From the NCBI RefSeq assembly GCF_000473995.1, contig NC_022571.1, positions 1,452,501 through 1,516,500 of the forward strand: a DNA stretch of 64,000 nucleotides, written 5' to 3'. The notes under the pieces were generated by a model. The model was not told the DNA's origin, made no database searches, and saw only the letters and a list, made by a program, of their open reading frames with translations. Positions 35,733-45,333 of this stretch are shown here, one piece after another. The number at the start of each line of letters is the position of its first letter. Position 1 is the stretch's first letter. A program made the position numbers and the translations under genes. The stretch is from Clostridium saccharobutylicum DSM 13864. GTDB lineage: Bacteria > Bacillota > Clostridia > Clostridiales > Clostridiaceae.

Positions 35733-37085
35733 ATGTTTAAAAAAGTGCTAATTGCAAACAGAGGAGAAATTGCTGTTAGAATAATTAGAGCTTGCAAAGA
35801 AATGGGAATACGTACAGTTGCTGTTTATTCTGAAATAGATAAAGAAGCACTTCATACACAATTAGCAGATGAAGCTGTATGTATTGGTCCAGCAATGCCT
35901 AAAGACAGTTATTTGAATATAACTAATATTTTAAGTGCATGTGTTTTAACTGGAGCTGACGCTATACATCCTGGATTTGGTTTTTTATCAGAAAACTCTA
36001 AATTTGCAAAGATGTGTAGGCAATGCAATATAAAATTTATAGGACCTGATCATGAGACTATTGACTTTATAGGAAATAAAGCTAAGGCTAGAGAAATTAT
36101 GAAATTTTCTGGAGTTCCTGTAGTACCAGGATATGAAGGAGAAATAAGAAACGAAGAACATGCTTTGGAGTTAGCTAAGGAAATTGGATATCCTATAATG
36201 ATAAAAGCATCTGCAGGTGGCGGTGGAAAAGGAATAAGAATTGCGAATAACGATGAAGAATTCTTAATGGGATTTAAAACTGCTAAAGCTGAAGCAAAAG
36301 CTTGTTTTGGTGATGACAATTTATATTTAGAAAAGTTTGTTCAAAAACCAAAACATATTGAATTTCAAATATTAGCTGATGAATATGGGAATGTAATACA
36401 TTTAGGTGAAAGAGAATGTTCAATGCAAAGAAAAAACCAAAAGGTTTTAGAAGAAGCACCATCTAATGTATTGACTGAAGAATTACGTTCTAAGATGGGC
36501 GAAATTGCTAAGAAAGCAGCTCTTGCAGTAGATTATAAAAATGCTGGAACTATAGAGTTTTTATTCGATAAAGATAACAATTTTTATTTCATGGAAATGA
36601 ATACTAGAATACAAGTAGAACATCCAATAACTGAAATGATTACTGGTGTAGATTTGGTAAAAGAACAGCTACGAATAGCTTCAGGAGAAAAACTAAGATA
36701 TACACAAGAAGACATCAAGCTTAAAGGCCATGCAATAGAATGTAGAGTAAATGCAGAAGATCCTGATCATGATTTTAGACCTTGTCCTGGTAAAATCGAG
36801 GAACTTTGTTTACCAGGTGGTATGGGAGTAAGAATAGATTCAGCTATATTCTGCGGATATAAAATACCTCATTGTTACGATTCTATGATAGCTAAAGTAA
36901 TTACTTTTGGAAATGATAGAAATGAAGCTATTATTAAAATGAATAGGGCATTATCTGAATTTGCAGTAGGCGGAGTACAAACTAATATTAATTTTGAACT
37001 TTCTATACTTGAAAGTGAAGAATTCTTAAAGGGAGAATACGATACTTCATTTTTAGCAGAAAAGATGGTGAAGAAGAATGCTTAA
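35733..37085 (+). CDS. accC: Biotin carboxylase subunit of acetyl-CoA carboxylase
   Basis: A 450-residue ATP-grasp enzyme that carboxylates the biotin on AccB. Visible: [47 protein letters not shown] (ATP loop), [40 protein letters not shown]. Start ATG 35733 follows TAGGTGA; a GTG three codons earlier overlaps it. The end overlaps accD by eight bases. Confidence 0.97.
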   Translation: MFKKVLIANRGEIAVRIIRACKEMGIRTVAVYSEIDKEALHTQLADEAVCIGPAMPKDSYLNITNILSACVLTGADAIHPGFGFLSENSKFAKMCRQCNIKFIGPDHETIDFIGNKAKAREIMKFSGVPVVPGYEGEIRNEEHALELAKEIGYPIMIKASAGGGGKGIRIANNDEEFLMGFKTAKAEAKACFGDDNLYLEKFVQKPKHIEFQILADEYGNVIHLGERECSMQRKNQKVLEEAPSNVLTEELRSKMGEIAKKAALAVDYKNAGTIEFLFDKDNNFYFMEMNTRIQVEHPITEMITGVDLVKEQLRIASGEKLRYTQEDIKLKGHAIECRVNAEDPDHDFRPCPGKIEELCLPGGMGVRIDSAIFCGYKIPHCYDSMIAKVITFGNDRNEAIIKMNRALSEFAVGGVQTNINFELSILESEEFLKGEYDTSFLAEKMVKKNA

Positions 37086-37953
37086 GGATTTGTTTATAAA
37101 AAGGCAATATGCAACTGTAAAGCCGTCAGCATTAAAAAAAAGTGTACCAGAAGAGAAGCCTAATATTCCTTCTGGTATGTGGACAAAATGCGATAATTGT
37201 AACGGTATGATTTATTATGAGGATTTAGAAAATTCAAAATACGTTTGCACAAATTGTGGTCATCACTTTAGATTAAACGCAAAAGAAAGAATAAAAATTT
37301 TCTTTGATAAAGATACTTTTAAAGAACTTTGGAAGGATTTAAAAACAACAAATCCTCTTAATTTCCAAGGATATGAAGAGAAAATGAAGAAAAGTAAATC
37401 TAAAACAGAAAGTTCAGAAGCAGTTGTTACTGGTATTGGGAAACTAAACGGTATAGAAGTGGCTTGTGCGATTATGGATAGCTTTTTTATGATGGGAAGT
37501 ATGGGAACTGTAGTAGGAGAAAAAATCACTAGATTGATTGAATATGCTACAGAACAAAAGTTACCAGTTATTATTTTCACCACATCTGGTGGAGCTAGAA
37601 TGCAAGAAGGAATTTTTTCACTTATGCAAATGGCAAAGGTGAGTGCAGCATTAGCTAGACATGATCAAGCAGGACTTTTATATATTTCTGTATTAACAGA
37701 TCCAACAACTGGCGGAGTAACTGCAAGTTTTGCCATGGAAGGTGATATTATTTTAAGTGAACCTAATGCATTAGTTGGATTTGCAGGAAGAAGAGTAATC
37801 GAAAATACAATTAAAGAAAGTCTCCCAGATAATTTCCAAAAGGCAGAATTCCTACTTGAGAAGGGATTTGTTGATGCCATTGTTCAAAGAAAAGATATGA
37901 GAGCATGTATATATAAAATTCTTATTTTACATGGAGTGAGAAATTATGAATAA
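37078..37953 (+). CDS. accD: Acetyl-CoA carboxylase carboxyltransferase, beta subunit
   Basis: A 291-residue crotonase-fold subunit with an N-terminal zinc ribbon ([13 protein letters not shown]...[10 protein letters not shown]) and the oxyanion-hole region [21 protein letters not shown]. With AccA it moves CO2 from carboxybiotin to acetyl-CoA. It overlaps accC before and accA after, each by eight bases. Confidence 0.97.
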   Translation: MLKDLFIKRQYATVKPSALKKSVPEEKPNIPSGMWTKCDNCNGMIYYEDLENSKYVCTNCGHHFRLNAKERIKIFFDKDTFKELWKDLKTTNPLNFQGYEEKMKKSKSKTESSEAVVTGIGKLNGIEVACAIMDSFFMMGSMGTVVGEKITRLIEYATEQKLPVIIFTTSGGARMQEGIFSLMQMAKVSAALARHDQAGLLYISVLTDPTTGGVTASFAMEGDIILSEPNALVGFAGRRVIENTIKESLPDNFQKAEFLLEKGFVDAIVQRKDMRACIYKILILHGVRNYE

Positions 37954-38764
37954 AGATTTTATTACAGTTAGTTCTGTAGCATGGGATAGTGTTGAAATTG
38001 CAAGGCATAAAGACAGACCAACAGGTAAATACTATATAGATAATCTGTTTAAAGATTTTATTGAATTTCATGGTGATAGAGCATTTGGAGATGATAAGTC
38101 TATAATTGGCGGAATAGCATCTCTTAATGATATAAATGTTACAGTTATAGCGATAACAAAAGGTTCAAATACTTCTGAAAATATAGAAAGAAACTTTGGA
38201 ATGCCAAATCCAGAGGGATATAGAAAAGCGCTAAGGCTTATGAAGCAGGCTGAAAAATTTAAAAGACCTATAATTTGTTTTGTTGATACTCCAGGTGCAT
38301 TTCCAGGGCTTGGTGCAGAAGAAAGAGGCCAAGGTCAAGCTATAGCAAATAATCTTTTTGAATTGAGTAGAATAAAGACACCTGTTATATCAATAGTTAC
38401 TGGTGAAGGTGGCAGTGGCGGCGCACTCGCTTTAGCAGTTGCTGATAGAGTTTTTATGTTAGAACATTCAATATATTCAGTTCTTTCGCCAGAAGGATTT
38501 GCATCGATATTGTGGAAAGATGCTACTAGAGTTAAAGAAGCAGCAGAAGTTATGAAAATTACTGCTAAGAATTTAAAAGATTTCAATATAATTGATGATA
38601 TAATTAAAGAACCTAGAGGTGGAGCGCATAAAAATCCACTTAAGACTGTTGAGTTTATGAAAAAATGCTTAATAGATTCTTTAGGGGAATTAAGAAAAAT
38701 GGACTTAGACTCTTTAGTTAATGAAAGATATAATAAGTTTAGAAAAATGGGAAATTTTTATTAA
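37946..38764 (+). CDS. accA: Acetyl-CoA carboxylase carboxyltransferase, alpha subunit
   Basis: A 272-residue subunit completing the carboxyltransferase. Visible: [74 protein letters not shown] and [22 protein letters not shown]. It is somewhat shorter at the N-terminus than the E. coli protein, as in other Firmicutes. Last gene of the operon, with a terminator 35 bases on. Confidence 0.97.
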   Translation: MNKDFITVSSVAWDSVEIARHKDRPTGKYYIDNLFKDFIEFHGDRAFGDDKSIIGGIASLNDINVTVIAITKGSNTSENIERNFGMPNPEGYRKALRLMKQAEKFKRPIICFVDTPGAFPGLGAEERGQGQAIANNLFELSRIKTPVISIVTGEGGSGGALALAVADRVFMLEHSIYSVLSPEGFASILWKDATRVKEAAEVMKITAKNLKDFNIIDDIIKEPRGGAHKNPLKTVEFMKKCLIDSLGELRKMDLDSLVNERYNKFRKMGNFY

Positions 38765-38798
38765 TGAAATTATAACTTATATTTTTATGTTATAAAGA

Positions 38799-38846
38799 AA
38801 AGGTATGAAATTTAAGAAATTTATCTTAAATTTTATATCTTTTTTT
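38799..38846 (+). terminator. Terminator of the fab-acc operon
   Basis: AAAGGTATGAAATTTAAG pairs with CTTAAATTTTATATCTTT (one G-T and one mismatch), then TTTT. Confidence 0.85.
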
Positions 38847-38890
38847 GTAAATGTTTTTTAAATTTTCGTGTGATATAATAATATATAGAG

Positions 38891-39173
38891 TTAAGGTACA
38901 ATAAAAAAATAATATACCAGTATGCTTGTTTATTCTGCATCATATAAAGAAAGCCCGACTTGCATATGCTCGCTGAGTAAGCGATTCGCACAAAATCAAA
39001 GATTGCAATGTGTGAAAATTCTGCTAACCAAATATAAAAATTCGAGCATTACTTTTGGTTATCTGTTTATAAGCAAATTTAGCTAATTGGAACCGCTATG
39101 AGCTAAATTTATATCCTTGTCTAACGCGTTATATGCATCGCATTTTTGGTTTATTATTTTTGCTTATGTCTAA
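38891..39173 (+). repeat. Element E7: largest palindromic element, both modules, upstream of hutP
   Basis: Ends TTAAGGTACAATAAAAAAAT and the inverted right end TATTATTTTTGCTTATGTCTAA are of the E5/E6 type. It holds an extra block of about 120 bp absent from E5 and E6. That block contains GCTCGCTGAGTAAGCGATTC (38968-38987, the E3 module), a TTCGCACA/TGTGTGAA hairpin and an AACCAAA/TTTTGGTT hairpin. The first module follows: stem AAATTTAGCT (39075-39084) with AGCTAAATTT (39101-39110), loop AATTGGAACCGCTATG, then ATCCTTGTCTAACGCG. The right end is two bases from the hutP GGAGG site. Confidence 0.8.
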
Positions 39174-39189
39174 TTGGAGGTGCTCATAT

Positions 39190-39603
39190 ATGGAAAGTAA
39201 TAGTACAAAAATTGCTAAGATTGCTACAAAAATGGCGGTATGCGATAGAAGTGAAGAAGATGAATTTAAAAAGATATATTCACAAAAAGGTATAAAAGTT
39301 ACAGCAGTAAATATAGGAGGTAATATTAATTCATCTGTATCTAAAATATTAGAGAGTGCTTTGGTTGCATCTAAAAGGAACGGATTGATTAGGGAAGAAC
39401 ATTTACATGAAGGAGCTGTAATAGGAGCAACAAGAGATGCGATAATTCAAATATCTAACAAAGCTAGCGGACAAAATGTTGGAGGGAAAATTGGTATTGC
39501 AAGAGGTGGAGAACATATATCTGTTTGCATATTTTTAAGTATTGGATTATTACATTTGGATGAGGTTGTTATAGGCATAGGACATAGATCGTTACCAATA
39601 TAA
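39190..39603 (+). CDS. hutP: HutP-family RNA-binding antiterminator (orphan)
   Basis: A 137-residue HutP homologue. In Bacillus, HutP with histidine and Mg2+ binds hut mRNA and prevents termination. Features seen: EEHLHEGAVIGATRDAI with the metal-binding His region and a C-terminal GIGHRSLPI typical of the family. No hut genes are in this window, so its RNA target is unknown. ATG 39190 is chosen because GGAGG precedes it; the frame is open upstream into element E7 without support. Its 5' untranslated region would consist largely of E7. Confidence 0.85.
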   Translation: MESNSTKIAKIATKMAVCDRSEEDEFKKIYSQKGIKVTAVNIGGNINSSVSKILESALVASKRNGLIREEHLHEGAVIGATRDAIIQISNKASGQNVGGKIGIARGGEHISVCIFLSIGLLHLDEVVIGIGHRSLPI

Positions 39604-39645
39604 TTATAATATAAATTGAATTATTTAGTGTTATAGATTGGCGTA

Positions 39646-39749
39646 ATTTAATTTAATGAAATTTTATAAATTTTTTTGTATAAACAGTATTTATAATGAG
39701 CTGTTTAATAAATAAAGTATCAGTTTTATATAATTTCATTAAATAAATT
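39646..39749. repeat. AT-rich inverted repeat, about 104 bp
   Basis: Arms of about 26 bp around ATTTAATGAAATT (left) and AATTTCATTAAAT (right), with three or four mismatches. Interior AT-rich. No similarity to E1-E7 seen. Confidence 0.5.
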
Positions 39750-39835
39750 TATTGTGCAATCTTTTTTTATAAATTTATAATTAAAAACTAAAAATATAAG
39801 ATGATTTTATAAGCATTATAGGATCTAAGAGGCTG

Positions 39836-39873
39836 GAAAATAAACTTTATTAAATATTGACTTGTTATTTTTA
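39836..39873. repeat. Deletion derivative with E3/E4-type ends
   Basis: GAAAATAAA (39836-39844) and GACTTGTTATTTTT (39859-39872) are the two terminal repeats of the E3/E4 type, with almost nothing between. Confidence 0.45.
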
Positions 39874-40181
39874 TGCTTTTTATCACATAATAAATATAAA
39901 CTTACAATTAACTTAATTATGAAATTTTCTCAATTAGTAAAATAACTTTGGCTGCTTATAGTTAAAAATAAAGTTCAGCACCAATGTGTGTAAAAAATTG
40001 GACATGAATTTAATCTTTTTTAGAAATTTACATAAAATTATCAAAATAATATAGTTTTTATGCTATAATGTTACTTATTTAGGAATCTTAGAAATAAATA
40101 ATTTTTGGAAAACTTTATTATTTTTAAAAATATATAAAATACGATTTGAATGTAATTATAATGGCATAAAGAGGTGATAAT

Positions 40182-41426
40182 ATGAGACCGTTGGCAGACT
40201 CAATGAGACCAACTAAATTAGAAGATTTTGTTGGGCAACAACATATACTAAGCAAAGGAAAGCCATTATACAATTTGATAAATAGCAAGAATATATGTAA
40301 CTGTATATTTTATGGACCACCTGGCACTGGAAAAACAACTTTAGCCAATATAATGGCTAATTATGTTGATAAAAAGTTTTATAAGTTAAATGCTACTACT
40401 GCATCAGTAAAAGATATTCAAGACATAACTAATAATATGGATAATTTGATTAGTTATACTGGAGTGGTTTTATACATAGATGAGCTTCAACATTTTAATA
40501 AAAAACAACAACAAGCACTACTTGAGTTTATTGAGGATGGAAGAATAACTTTAATTGCAAGTACAACTGAAAACCCATATTTTGTTATACATAAAGCTAT
40601 AATAAGTAGGTGTAATATATTTCAATTTAAGCCGCTCGAAGCGTCTGATATTGTAGTTGGTCTTGAAAAATCCATAAGAAAATTAATAGATAAAGGAATT
40701 GAAGTTGAGTATTCAGATGAAGCACTTAAATATATTTCAGATATTTCACAAGGGGATTATAGAAAAGCGTATAATATTTTAGAATTGGGAATAAATTCTC
40801 AGGTCAAATTAGTTAGGCAGATTTCAAAAGAATATATAGAAAGTTTGGGTCAGTCTAATATGAGAAGTGATAGTAGCGGAGATGAATTTTATAATTTATT
40901 AAGTGCACTTCAAAAAAGTATTAGAGGTAGTGATGCAAATGCAGCAGTTCATTATTTGGCTAGATTAATTAAAGGTGGAAATTTAACGGGTATAATTAGA
41001 CGAATGTGTGTAATTGCAGCAGAAGATATAGGGCTTTCTTCACCAAGTGCATTATCGGTTGTTAATTCAGGAGTGGAATTAGCGTTAAAGGTGGGATTAC
41101 CTGAGGCGAGAATAATATTATCAGAAATAGTTATATATTTATCAACTCTTCCTAAATCAAATAGTGCTTATTTAGCAATTAATTCTGCTATGAATGATTT
41201 AGAAAACATTAATTTTGGAGACGTACCTATGCATTTGAAGGATGCACATTATTCAGGAGCAGCGAAGCTTGGAGTTGGAGGATACAAGTATCCGCATGAT
41301 TATAAAAATCATTATGTAGAACAGGAATACTTACCAAAAGAATTAAAAGACAGAGTTTATTATGAGGAACAACATAATAAATATGAAGAAAGTATAAGGA
41401 AATATTGGACAGAAATAAAAAAATAA
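40182..41426 (+). CDS. rarA: Replication-associated recombination protein A
   Basis: A 414-residue AAA+ ATPase of the RarA/MgsA/WRNIP1 family, related to clamp loaders and acting at stalled replication forks. N-terminal PLADSMRPTKLEDFVGQQHIL, Walker A GPPGTGKTT, Walker B VVLYIDELQHF, sensor 1 STTENP, and the C-terminal helical region with AEDIGLSSPSAL and LPKSNSAY typical of RarA. AGAGGTG precedes the ATG. It ends 80 bases before iscR with its own upstream gap, so it is probably monocistronic. Confidence 0.94.
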   Translation: MRPLADSMRPTKLEDFVGQQHILSKGKPLYNLINSKNICNCIFYGPPGTGKTTLANIMANYVDKKFYKLNATTASVKDIQDITNNMDNLISYTGVVLYIDELQHFNKKQQQALLEFIEDGRITLIASTTENPYFVIHKAIISRCNIFQFKPLEASDIVVGLEKSIRKLIDKGIEVEYSDEALKYISDISQGDYRKAYNILELGINSQVKLVRQISKEYIESLGQSNMRSDSSGDEFYNLLSALQKSIRGSDANAAVHYLARLIKGGNLTGIIRRMCVIAAEDIGLSSPSALSVVNSGVELALKVGLPEARIILSEIVIYLSTLPKSNSAYLAINSAMNDLENINFGDVPMHLKDAHYSGAAKLGVGGYKYPHDYKNHYVEQEYLPKELKDRVYYEEQHNKYEESIRKYWTEIKK

Positions 41427-41435
41427 TAATTATGT

Positions 41436-41464
41436 TTGACAAAAGCCGAGTACTTTGGTAAGAT
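41436..41464 (+). promoter_or_regulatory. iscR operon promoter
   Basis: TTGACA (41436-41441), 17-base spacer, TAAGAT (41459-41464). The spacer holds CCGAGTACTTTGG, a partial dyad placed where an Rrf2/IscR dimer would block the promoter. IscR site identity is inferred. Confidence 0.65.
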
Positions 41465-41506
41465 ATAAATGAAAATTATTATCGAATATAAAAAGGGGTG
41501 AGGAAA

Positions 41507-41959
41507 ATGAAACTTTCAACAAAAGGAAGATATGGAGTTAGGGCTATGGTTGATTTAGCATCTAATTATGGTGATGCCCCTGTTTCAATAAAAACAATAT
41601 CAAAGAGAGAAAATCTTTCTGAGTACTATTTAGAACAACTATTTAGCCCTCTTAGACGTGCAAATATTATAAGAAGTATAAGAGGGGCTCAAGGTGGATA
41701 TGTTTTATGTAAGCCACCATCGGAAATAACGGTTGGCGATATTATGACTATTTTAGAAGGGCCAATTGAAATAGCAGACTGCATTGATGGCGTTGAGTGT
41801 GAGAGCTCAGATTGCTGTGCAACAAAAGCAGTGTGGGAAAAGATTAAAAATAGCATAGATGGTGTCATGAATTCAATAACATTGCAAGACATACTAGATG
41901 ACTATGAAGAAATTAAGAAAAATAATATTGGTATCAAGATTGCGGATAGGAGTGAATAA
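41507..41959 (+). CDS. iscR: Rrf2-family iron-sulfur regulator, IscR-like
   Basis: A 150-residue winged-helix regulator beginning MKLSTKGRYGVRAMVDLA. Three clustered Cys for a cluster ligand (DCIDGVECESSDCC, about residues 95-108) mark it as the Fe-S sensing type rather than CymR. ATG 41507 gives the canonical N-terminus; a GTG three codons earlier overlaps the ribosome site. First gene of iscR-iscS-iscU-mnmA, which it probably represses when cluster-loaded. Confidence 0.92.
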   Translation: MKLSTKGRYGVRAMVDLASNYGDAPVSIKTISKRENLSEYYLEQLFSPLRRANIIRSIRGAQGGYVLCKPPSEITVGDIMTILEGPIEIADCIDGVECESSDCCATKAVWEKIKNSIDGVMNSITLQDILDDYEEIKKNNIGIKIADRSE

Positions 41960-41961
41960 TT

Positions 41962-43143
41962 ATGAAAAATGTATATATGGACTATTCGGCTACAACTTAT
42001 GTTAAGCCTGAAGTGCTAGAAGAAATGTTACCTTACTTCACTCAAAAGTTTGGAAACCCATCTTCATTTTATGGAATATCAAGAGAAACAAAAAAAGCTA
42101 TAGATAAAGCTAGAGAGCAAGTTGCAAAAGCATTAAATTGTTTACCAGATGAAGTTTATTTCACAGGTGGTGGTTCGGAAGCAGATAACTGGGCTATCAA
42201 GGGAATTGCTTCTGCTCACAAAAATAAAGGAAATCATATAATAACAACAAAAGTAGAACATCATGCAGTTCTTCATACTTGCCAATACTTAGAGAAGAAT
42301 GGATTCGATGTCACTTATCTAGATGTTGATGAAGAAGGATTCATAAATTTAGATGATTTAAGAAATGCTATAACTGATAAAACAATATTAGTGTCTATTA
42401 TGTTTGCTAATAATGAAATAGGAACAATCCAACCAATAAAAGAAATCGGTGAGATTTGTAAGGAAAAGAAAGTATTTTTCCATACAGATGCGGTGCAAGC
42501 GGTTGGAAATATACCAGTGGATGTTAAAGAAATGAATATAGATATGCTATCTTTAGCAGGGCATAAGATTTATGGACCTAAGGGAATAGGTGTATTATAT
42601 ATTAAAAAAGGAATTAAAATTGATAATTTAATTCATGGTGGAGCTCAAGAAAGAAATAGAAGAGCTGGAACAGAAAATATAGCATCTATTGTAGGTATTG
42701 GTAGAGCAATAGAACTTGCTCATAATAATTTAGAAGAACATATGAAAAAATTAACTGCTTTAAGAGATAAGTTGATGGATGGTCTTTTAAAGATTCCATA
42801 TACTAGATTAAATGGACCAAGAGGAGATAAAAGATTACCAGGTAATGTGAATGTATGCTTTAGATTTATTGAAGGAGAATCTATTCTTCTATCACTAGAT
42901 TTTAAGGGGGTATGTGCATCAAGTGGTAGTGCTTGTACATCAGGATCGTTAGACCCATCTCATGTATTACTTGCTATAGGACTTCCGCATGAAATTGCTC
43001 ATGGATCATTAAGACTTACAATGGGTGAAGGATCAAGTGAAGAAGATGTAGATTACGTGCTTGACGTTGTACCACCAATTATTGAAAGATTAAGAAATAT
43101 GTCACCATTATGGGATGACTTCATTAAGAAAGGGGAAAATTAA
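41962..43143 (+). CDS. iscS: Cysteine desulfurase
   Basis: A 393-residue PLP enzyme that takes sulfur from cysteine for Fe-S clusters and tRNA thiolation. PLP-Lys202 lies in SLAGHKIYGPKG and catalytic Cys325 in SSGSACTSG on the flexible loop of group I desulfurases. It starts two bases after iscR. The next genes use its persulfide: iscU (cluster scaffold) and mnmA (2-thiouridine). Confidence 0.97.
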   Translation: MKNVYMDYSATTYVKPEVLEEMLPYFTQKFGNPSSFYGISRETKKAIDKAREQVAKALNCLPDEVYFTGGGSEADNWAIKGIASAHKNKGNHIITTKVEHHAVLHTCQYLEKNGFDVTYLDVDEEGFINLDDLRNAITDKTILVSIMFANNEIGTIQPIKEIGEICKEKKVFFHTDAVQAVGNIPVDVKEMNIDMLSLAGHKIYGPKGIGVLYIKKGIKIDNLIHGGAQERNRRAGTENIASIVGIGRAIELAHNNLEEHMKKLTALRDKLMDGLLKIPYTRLNGPRGDKRLPGNVNVCFRFIEGESILLSLDFKGVCASSGSACTSGSLDPSHVLLAIGLPHEIAHGSLRLTMGEGSSEEDVDYVLDVVPPIIERLRNMSPLWDDFIKKGEN

Positions 43144-43144
43144 T

Positions 43145-43576
43145 ATGATATATAGTGAAAAAGTAATGGAACATTTCCAAAATCCAAGAAATGTTGGAGA
43201 AATACCAGATGCAAATGGTGTGGGTGAAGTAGGAAATGCTAAGTGTGGAGATATAATGAAAATATACTTAAAGGTTGAAGATAACATCATTAAAGATGTT
43301 AAATTTAAGACTTTTGGTTGTGGATCAGCTATTGCATCATCATCAATGGCAACTGAATTAATTAAAGGAAAAACTTTAGATGAAGCATGGGAATTAACTA
43401 ATAAAGCTGTAGCAGAAGCATTAGATGGGCTTCCACCAGTAAAAATGCATTGTTCAGTGCTTGCAGAAGAAGCTATTCATAAAGCTATAAATGATTATAG
43501 AGTGAACAATGGTTTAGAAGCAAAGCCAATGGAAGAACATGGCGATGACTTACATGATATGGTACATGGAGAATAA
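43145..43576 (+). CDS. iscU: Iron-sulfur cluster scaffold IscU/NifU N-domain
   Basis: A 143-residue scaffold protein beginning [19 protein letters not shown]. Three conserved Cys in [17 protein letters not shown] and HCSVLAEEA ligate the nascent cluster. It has a short acidic/His C-terminal tail ([14 protein letters not shown]) beyond the core. ATG 43145 is preceded by AAAGGGGAA and sits directly after the iscS stop; ten extra upstream codons in frame lack a site. Confidence 0.96.
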   Translation: MIYSEKVMEHFQNPRNVGEIPDANGVGEVGNAKCGDIMKIYLKVEDNIIKDVKFKTFGCGSAIASSSMATELIKGKTLDEAWELTNKAVAEALDGLPPVKMHCSVLAEEAIHKAINDYRVNNGLEAKPMEEHGDDLHDMVHGE

Positions 43577-43587
43577 TAGGTGAAAAT

Positions 43588-44664
43588 ATGAAGAAAAAAG
43601 TTTTAGTAGGTATGAGTGGGGGAGTAGATAGTTCTGTTGCAGCATACTTATTGAAAGAGCAAGGATATGAAGTTATCGGAGCGACAATGCAGATTTGGCA
43701 AGAAGACAAGGAATTCGAAGAACGTGAAGGGGGATGCTGTTCCCTTTCAGCTGTCGAAGATGCAAGAAGAGTATGTGATAAATTAGATATACCTTTTTAT
43801 GTTTTAAATTTTAGGGATTATTTTAAAGAAAAAGTTATTGATTATTTTGTTCAAGAATATATAGATGGAAAAACGCCTAACCCTTGTATTGAGTGTAATA
43901 AACATCTAAAATTTGATGAACTTTTAAGAAGAGCTAGAGGAATAGGTGCAGATTATGTTGCTACAGGTCATTATGCTAAAATTGAGAAGCGTGATGGTAG
44001 ATATCTTTTGATTAGATCTGATGACGATCGTAAAGATCAAACATATGCTTTATATAATTTTACACAAGATCAATTAGCACATACATTAATGCCTTGTGGT
44101 GATTATGAAAAAACTAAAATAAGAGAAATAGCCAAAGAAATTGGTTTAGCTGTTCATAATAAAAAAGATAGTGAAGAAATATGTTTTATATCTGATAATA
44201 ATCATGGAAAGTATATTTCGGAATCAAAACCTGATAGAGTTAGAATGGGAAATTTTGTTGATAGAAATGGAAATATACTTGGAAAACATAAAGGAATTGT
44301 ATATTATACTATAGGACAAAGAAAAGGACTTGGTCTTGCGCTTGGCAGGCCGGTTTTTGTAACTGGAATAAATGCAAAAACTAATGAAGTTATAATAGGA
44401 TCAGAAGATGAAGTATTCAAAACCGATTTAATAGCAACCGATGTTAACTTTATACCTTTTGATAAATTAGAAAAAGAAATGAAAGTTGAAGCTAAGATTA
44501 GATATTCTGCTAAGCCTGCAAAGGCTGTCCTTTATCCATTAGAGAATGGAAGAGTTAAAGTTTCTTTTGAAGAAAAGCAAAGAGCAATAACTAAAGGTCA
44601 ATCCGTTGTGTTTTATGATGGAGAGATTGTAGTTGGTGGTGGAATAATCGAAAGTATACTTTAA
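43588..44664 (+). CDS. mnmA: tRNA 2-thiouridylase
   Basis: A 358-residue enzyme adding sulfur at U34 of Lys, Glu and Gln tRNAs. It has the PP-loop [12 protein letters not shown], Cys103 in [10 protein letters not shown] and Cys199 in EEICFISD, equivalent to the catalytic pair of E. coli. An extra CC near CSLSA follows the N-terminal region. The C-terminal part is the usual beta-barrel. Placement after iscS and iscU fits direct sulfur supply. A strong terminator follows. Confidence 0.97.
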   Translation: MKKKVLVGMSGGVDSSVAAYLLKEQGYEVIGATMQIWQEDKEFEEREGGCCSLSAVEDARRVCDKLDIPFYVLNFRDYFKEKVIDYFVQEYIDGKTPNPCIECNKHLKFDELLRRARGIGADYVATGHYAKIEKRDGRYLLIRSDDDRKDQTYALYNFTQDQLAHTLMPCGDYEKTKIREIAKEIGLAVHNKKDSEEICFISDNNHGKYISESKPDRVRMGNFVDRNGNILGKHKGIVYYTIGQRKGLGLALGRPVFVTGINAKTNEVIIGSEDEVFKTDLIATDVNFIPFDKLEKEMKVEAKIRYSAKPAKAVLYPLENGRVKVSFEEKQRAITKGQSVVFYDGEIVVGGGIIESIL

Positions 44665-44691
44665 AGTTATATTGATGTTATAATTTAACAA

Positions 44692-44732
44692 AGCTACCTC
44701 GAAGAAATTTGAGGTGGCTTTGTTAAATTACA
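44692..44732. terminator. Terminator of the isc-mnmA operon
   Basis: AACAAAGCTACCTC pairs with GAGGTGGCTTTGTT (one G-T) about 27 bases after mnmA. The T tract is short. Confidence 0.75.
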
Positions 44733-44832
44733 GGCAAATTATTATAAATTGTGAAATTTATTTTTATCTTAAAAAGAATTATTTTCCTTTTTAATGGGTA
44801 ATATATAAGTATTAAAATCATGGAGGGAAATA

Positions 44833-45333
44833 ATGTTTAAAACTAGAGATTTCTATTTAAAAAAAGTTTATAATGTTGATGGTAAAAAAATCGGAACAAT
44901 AGAAGATTTGTATATAGATTTTTATTTGGGAAAAATTTTGGGTTTTAAAATATCAAATCATGTTTTGTTTTCTAAGAAAGATTATGTTGCCATGGAAGAT
45001 GTTATAGATATAGGTGAAGATGTAATTATAAATGATATAAAAAAAGATAATGGATTAGAATTTAAAGAAATCAAGGATATGGAGGTTATAGATACATTAG
45101 GAAGTGTAAAAGGAGTATTGGAGGACTTGATAATAGATAAACAAGATTATTCAATAAAAGGTATAGTAATAAGTTCAGGATTAATAGATAAGATGATAAA
45201 GGGGAAGGAAATAATTCTATTAAATAGATGCATATTGGGAGAAAAATACATATTATATACAGGAAATGAGGGCGTTTTGTTTAAATCTATGCCTCATAAT
45301 ATTGAAAGTTATCATGGAAGTAAGAAAGCATAA
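44833..45333 (+). CDS. PRC-barrel domain protein
   Basis: A 166-residue protein with two PRC-barrel-like repeats: residues about 1-70 (VYNVDGKKIGTIEDLYIDFYLGKILGFKIS) and 80-150 (VIDTLGSVKGVLEDLIIDKQDYSIKGIVIS). No signal peptide or membrane helix. PRC barrels occur in RimM and photosynthetic H subunits; here the role is unknown. GGAGGG precedes the ATG. The end overlaps the following transporter gene. Confidence 0.82.
   Translation: MFKTRDFYLKKVYNVDGKKIGTIEDLYIDFYLGKILGFKISNHVLFSKKDYVAMEDVIDIGEDVIINDIKKDNGLEFKEIKDMEVIDTLGSVKGVLEDLIIDKQDYSIKGIVISSGLIDKMIKGKEIILLNRCILGEKYILYTGNEGVLFKSMPHNIESYHGSKKA

Larger units (their letters stand above)
39604..40181. other. AT-rich gap with two palindromic remnants
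   Basis: No gene. It contains an AT-rich inverted repeat (39646-39749), a deletion derivative of the E3/E4-type element (39836-39873), and near its end TGCTATAAT (40061-40069), an extended -10 box that could serve rarA, although no good -35 is visible. Confidence 0.5.

Noticed and set aside
13825-39173. Treating E5-E7 simply as intrinsic terminators because of their A and T runs.
   Set aside because: They are 160-280 bp with conserved loops and terminal repeats, far beyond terminator size, and E6 lies within an operon.
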